64,000 nucleotides of DNA from positions 48,604,356-48,668,355 of the forward strand of contig OV277870.1 in the NCBI GenBank assembly GCA_922989275.2, in the 5' to 3' direction. Below the pieces are notes generated by a model that searched no databases, was not told the origin of the DNA, and saw only the letters and a program-made list of their open reading frames with translations. The position numbers and the translations under genes are program-made. Shown one piece after another: positions 24,801 through 30,800 of this stretch; positions within the stretch are counted from its first letter, which is position 1; the number at the start of each line of letters is the position of its first letter. The DNA comes from Gari tellinella. Taxonomy: Eukaryota > Mollusca > Bivalvia > Cardiida > Psammobiidae.

Positions 24801-27800
24801 TTAGAGTGTTAACAGAATTTTTCTATAATTTGACCTAGTGACTAGTGTTGTAGCGATGATCGATTATAATCGATCATCGATCGAAAACAGACATAATCGG
24901 AGATAATCGATCATGATTTGCCATAATCGATTATTTATGATAAAGTTATGAAGAAACATAGTGCATATAAAAGACTGGTTGTAGCTTAATGCAGGTTGAA
25001 AGTAATGCAGAACACTCCTATGGGAGTGTTCTGCATAACTTCCAACCCACATTAAACAATAACCTGCCTTTCATGTGTTCACTATGAGTATGTATCCTCA
25101 AAGTATGGTTAAGTAAGCTTTGACTGTAATGTTTATCTGAAAAAAGTGATTTGTTCTTGAAATAATTCTAAGTGTTTAACTTACTTATATATAAATGAAA
25201 CAGTTGATTCCCAACCAAGAGACTTTTGAAAAACAATGTTTACCCAGACCAACTGCCACAGTAATAGTAATTACAGGTAGTAAAAGAAGTGGTATACAAT
25301 TAGTACAAAGCATGCTCAATTAATTTGCAAATAAAAAAAAGACACCAATGTAACTGTTTTATCAAATTGCTGCACTTTGTTTTTTATTTGGCTTCATATG
25401 GGTGCATTCACTGCATTGTTTGCAAAATTATGTAGATATATAAAATACAATGAAAACATGAGTATCACATATATTCAGTTTTTCAGAGTACATACTAATA
25501 TTTTATGTTAAAAAGATAATATAATCGATAATGGTTTGATTATGGCTACCAATAATCGTTTATAATCGATTATGGTTTTCGGACCGATTATACAACACTA
25601 CTAGTGACCAAGTTTTTGACTGAAACAATCAACATTTGATTTTCTGACAATATTTAAGTCAGAGCTAATGAAAGGTGTAGCTTCATGAGAGTTAACGCTG
25701 TTTTTCTATGATTTGACCTAGTGACCTATTTTTTGACCTGACATGACCAACATTCGAACTTGACCTAGATATCAATGAGGCAAACATTATGACCAAGTTT
25801 CATTAAGATTCAATGAGATAAGTAGCCTTTAGAGTGTTAACAAGGTTTTTCCATTATTTGACCTAGTGACCTAGTTTTTGACCTGACATGACCTATATTC
25901 GAACTTGACCTAGATATCAATGAAGCAAACATTGTGACTAAGTTTCATTAAGATCCAAAGAGATTTGTAGCCTCTAGAGTGTTAACAAGGTTTTTCTATG
26001 ATTTGACCTAGTGACCTAGTTTTTGACCGAACATGACCCACATTCAAACTTGACCTAAATTTTATCAAGACAAATATTGTTATCAAGTTTCATGAAGATC
26101 AAATGAAATTTGTAGCCGCTAGAGTGTTAACGAACAATTGTGGACGGATAGACGACGTATGACGGACATCCAGCGATCCTAATAGCTCACCTTGGCACTT
26201 CGTGCCAGGTGAGCTAAAAACTGAAATTTTCCAGTCAAAAACAAAATTAGGTGGCTCTAGACCACTTTTTGAATTAAGGAATGAATCAGTCCCAGATTGG
26301 CCCGACAGACAAACATGTTTGTTTCTGTGGCAAACCTTCTTGTGCAGTTTCCAGGACATCTGGTAGATATATAGCTGCTGGAGTTTGTTCCTTGTAGGAC
26401 ACAGAAAATACCCTGCATATTGAGTTGATCATCTGTTCACCAGTAGCCTCAGACCCAATGCTTGTATCCTGTATTCACAAAGATAAAACAATTAATAGTG
26501 TCATATGATCTCTTTATTGAGAGGGGGATTGTTAAGTAATTTTTTAATATCCTGCTCTTGTTGTAACCTCAAATATTCTTATGTTTATTTGAGTGAAAAA
26601 GTTCTGTTCTGACCCCAAGGTTATAAAGCTTAAAAATTGAGTTGAGTCTGAAGTCATTCTCAAGCATTTGATTGGTCAGATTTTGGCCTAGGCTCAAATC
26701 TGACCAATAATTCAGATGATAGATATTCAATAGTAGGAAGAGTTTTGTATATGAATATTGAGCAGGGGAAAAGTTAACACAGATATACCTACCCTTCTTC
26801 GTTTGACATCCTGTCTTATTTCTAGCTCATCAACCTCCATTGTCTCAATACCAGAGTCTACATCCATCTGAGACTGGCTCCTGGGATAAAACAGAAAAAA
26901 TAATTGTCAATTTTCATGAACTCTTTCAACAACATGGACCTGTTTAACTCATTCCTCCCTGAATCTTTAAATTGACAATTCCAGTTTCCACTTAAACAGT
27001 GAAGAACCTGATCAGATGGCTCCTAGGAGCCCTTTGATCTGGGTCTTCACTGTTTGCATAGGACAAGTGTACTATTCACATGTACACTCTTTGAAATGGA
27101 CGCCTATATGCGGGTCTAGGGTTCAAAGGGTTAAAACAGGGCGACAGATAACAGTGAATTTATCTTTACAAATCCATTTTTTCTCACTCATTTCAACACC
27201 AAATCCTATGGTGTTGCTACTCATTAGAATCATCTCAAAGCGATCGATTCTAATGAGTAGTGACACCATTGGGTTTAACGCAGAAATAAAGATTTAAATT
27301 TAGAAATACTCCCATTATCTGGAGCTCTGTAATTGTCAATTTTCATGAACTCTTTCAACACCATGGACCTGTTTAAAACAGGGCTCCAGATAACAGTGAG
27401 TTTATCTTAACAAATCCAATATTTTTTCACTCAATTCAACAACAAATCCTCTGGTGCTACTACTAATTAGAATCGTCTCAAAGAGACGATTCTAATGGGT
27501 ATTGACACCATTGGGTTTAATGCAATAATAAAGATTTAAGTTATTGAAATATTCCCCTTATCTGGAGCTCTGTAAATTATACTCATAACATTTGCAAACA
27601 GTCTAGACCCAGATCAGAGGGCTTCTTTAGGAGCCCTATGGTCAGAGTCTACACTGTTTGCTAATTTAGAGCAGTATTTATTACACTACCCAGATATCCA
27701 AGTAAATGGTCCACAAGGGAACATAATAACCCACAAGAGTTACCTAGTGTTGAAAGAGTGAAAGAGACAAATAAATTAATGATAACATGTATATAGGCCT

Positions 27801-30800
27801 TTTATTTTAGGACAACTGTACTCTTTTCAGGGCTGCCATTTCTCCAGATTTTTCAGAAATCTTTGGGTTTTTTATCCTAACAAAGGGTAGCTTAAAGCTG
27901 GCTGAAAGTAAAGCAAAATGCGCCTTAAGGTGCATTCTGCTTTACTTTCAACCTGCTTTAAGTAATCATGCATGAAAAATAGACAATTTGGAAAACTTAG
28001 TAATTTTCAAGCTCAAATTATGGCAGACCTGCCAGTGCCTTTTTAGTTGTACTGTTTGTAAAGACTCATCACTAGAGGCCTATGGAACATTATTCTATAC
28101 AAAACAAGAAAGAAGAGACAATTTCAAGGAATAATTCTATATGCTTTATCTGACTGTCCAACAGTTTGGAACCTGATCACTATGTACACTTGGCATCTGA
28201 TTTGACTCTGATCTGTTTGCAAGTGCACATTCATACCTCCAACATTAATGAACAATCCATCAAGTCTAGTCCATTTTTTACTATTTAGCTTTGGTTTTTA
28301 CAATGTTCTGCTTTCTGCAGTCTCAGCCTGCTTCAAACACCTATCTGTCATCAAAATTGCAAACCACATATAGCCTAGAATAGAATGCTTTATTTCAAAC
28401 TGTATGAGATTAGCTGAAGTGTTTGTTCATGTGTTCTTACTGTTTCTCTGAACAATCCATTTCAGAAGTCTGTGTGTTTGGTTGCGAAGACTGGTCAACC
28501 CTCAATGAACCTGAAACAAGAATGGTATCTTGATTAGTGGTGATATGATACAGTGGAGAATTAAACACAAACAAAGCGAAACGCAAACGCATCGCAGTAA
28601 AATGGAGAATATGACAAACTTTTTCCACTATTCTGACTATCTATTTTAATTTTAGTGGCAAACAGTTTGAAGCCTGATCAGACGCCGGGTTTGACTTCAG
28701 TCAAAATGGCTGCAGCCCAAATTCAAACAATATTCATATATGATTTATATCTGGTCTGCTCACTGTCAACAATTATCATCTTTCTAACTACATTGGAACG
28801 CTTTCCACAGGAAACAGTGCACTTAATCTTTGCTTGTGTTTACTTCATTCATCCACTGAAGAAAACGATTTCATTTTATACAACAATGAATATGCAACAC
28901 TATCAGAAATATTTCCTATATCTCTAGCAGTTCTATGTTAGGTTAAAGCATGCAGGCTGCAACCCTGGAAGTAAAGCAGAATGTGCATGCTGCACTACTT
29001 TCAAGCTCCTTTTAGTGGTCACCTGTCTTCAAAAAAAGAAACAGGATATGAATAACAGTTTTTGCCTTATCACTTGGCCAAAACCAATTACCAGTAAACC
29101 TGCATTTTTTCACTGTAATGCCATATTATGATGCAAATAGCACTTGCTCAAATCAGAAACCACTTGCCCTGGACTTTGGGCAAATGGGTTAAAGTGAAGA
29201 CTGTGAGTTAAAGGGTTAATCATTATTATATATAAACTTAATAACTTCCTTTCTTACTTGGAGGGGTAGTGTGTGATCCATGTCTATCTTGTGGAGTTAT
29301 CGGCTGTGGTTGTTGTTCTGCAATTATAGGGGGTGGAGATATTTCAACAGCAGGAGTAGCTGTCTGTTTATCTGCCCCTGCAACAGCATCTTGGCTTTGA
29401 CCAGTAGCCGCCTCAGCTGGTGTGGATGATGGTGTACTCCTGTTGCCCTGAAGGCGAGCTAATCTTCGCCTCCGAATCTGAAACAGAAAGAAAATAAACG
29501 TAATATTTAGAGAAAAATGCCATTTAATTACCAAATTCCTTCAGTTTTAAATTTATGCCATATTATAAGTCAAACTTGCACTAAACGATCATTTAAGATT
29601 TTAACCTATCACCTCATATTAGCCTGTTTCTACTTTTGGAGATCGGTTATCACTTTAAAGAGTCAGCCTGCTTTAAGCTATTATCTCCCTGGATCCACAG
29701 AAAATATTTCTAATGATATACATTCATGACTTTATTAAGTGGAACTCCTTTCTTTAGTGAAGGAATAAATTAAAGACGTAAAAAGGTGTTTCTATGGGTC
29801 AACTATAGCTGCATGTACAAATCACAGATATCAAACTCTGTTTAATCATTTTACCCATTGCGTGTTGTCATTGTTTAGTGTTTACCCCATAAATATGCCT
29901 TTTTACGCCTCTAAACTCTGCCTTCAGACTGAAGTTCTAATTTATACAAACAAGACAATGCACCATATGAAAAATTCTGGATATATCTATATCCTTGCAG
30001 ATGGTAGCAGGGAATTAGGGACGATGTGAACCACCGCCGATGTGAACCATCACTGATGTGAACCGATTTACCAGACGATGTGAACCACCCAATAAGACGA
30101 TGTGAACCTTTTTTTTTTTAGTTTTATAGTGAAAAATCAGATTCGTTTATAACAATTGGAAACTATGTATACTTTATAATGTTCATTGACCTGCTATAAT
30201 TACCCTATTTTAGCGATTTTAAGAGGGCCAAAAAATGGTAAATTCTCATTAAACATTTTTGCCGTTCACGATTATGCAAACTGTCAAATTCTTCAACCAT
30301 CGCCAGCTGCGTCGTTCATATACATGGAAAGCTTCTGCCAACTTAATATCGTTAAAAACATGCTTTGGTAATATTTCTAATTGGAGCAATTATATTCAAA
30401 ACTTCTTAAAAAAATGAGCAAACAAAATAATTCATGTAATCAATTGTTTCATAATAGTATACCAAATTGGAGTATGGTTATGCAATTAAAAACTATAATC
30501 ATGTTTGCATGTTTGATGACATTTGAAAATGGATACCTCTTTCATAGAATTTTGATGGGTAGCTAAAAGAGATCTGTAATTTTTAGTCTGAGCATATTTT
30601 TAGTTGTATTTTTTTAATTCAAAAAAATTCTTTTCAATATTTATATAAAGTCTCCTGTATAAAAATAATATAATGATTTGGGCAGTTTTGACTCGGGCTG
30701 GTTTGAATCTAGGCCGTTTTGATAGGAACACTCTTCACTATTGTTAAATACAAGGAAAACTATGAAGACTTGGGTCGTTTTATATTGAAAAAAAAAAGTT

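Larger units (their letters stand above)
26901..27572. repeat. Tandem duplication of a 44-bp segment plus H6 MITE, then P2 insertion
   Basis: AATTGTCAATTTTCATGAAC..CCATGGACCTGTTT (26901-26944) recurs at 27330-27374. Each copy is followed by an H6 MITE. A P2 MITE entered the first copy at TTTAAA. Confidence 0.85.
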
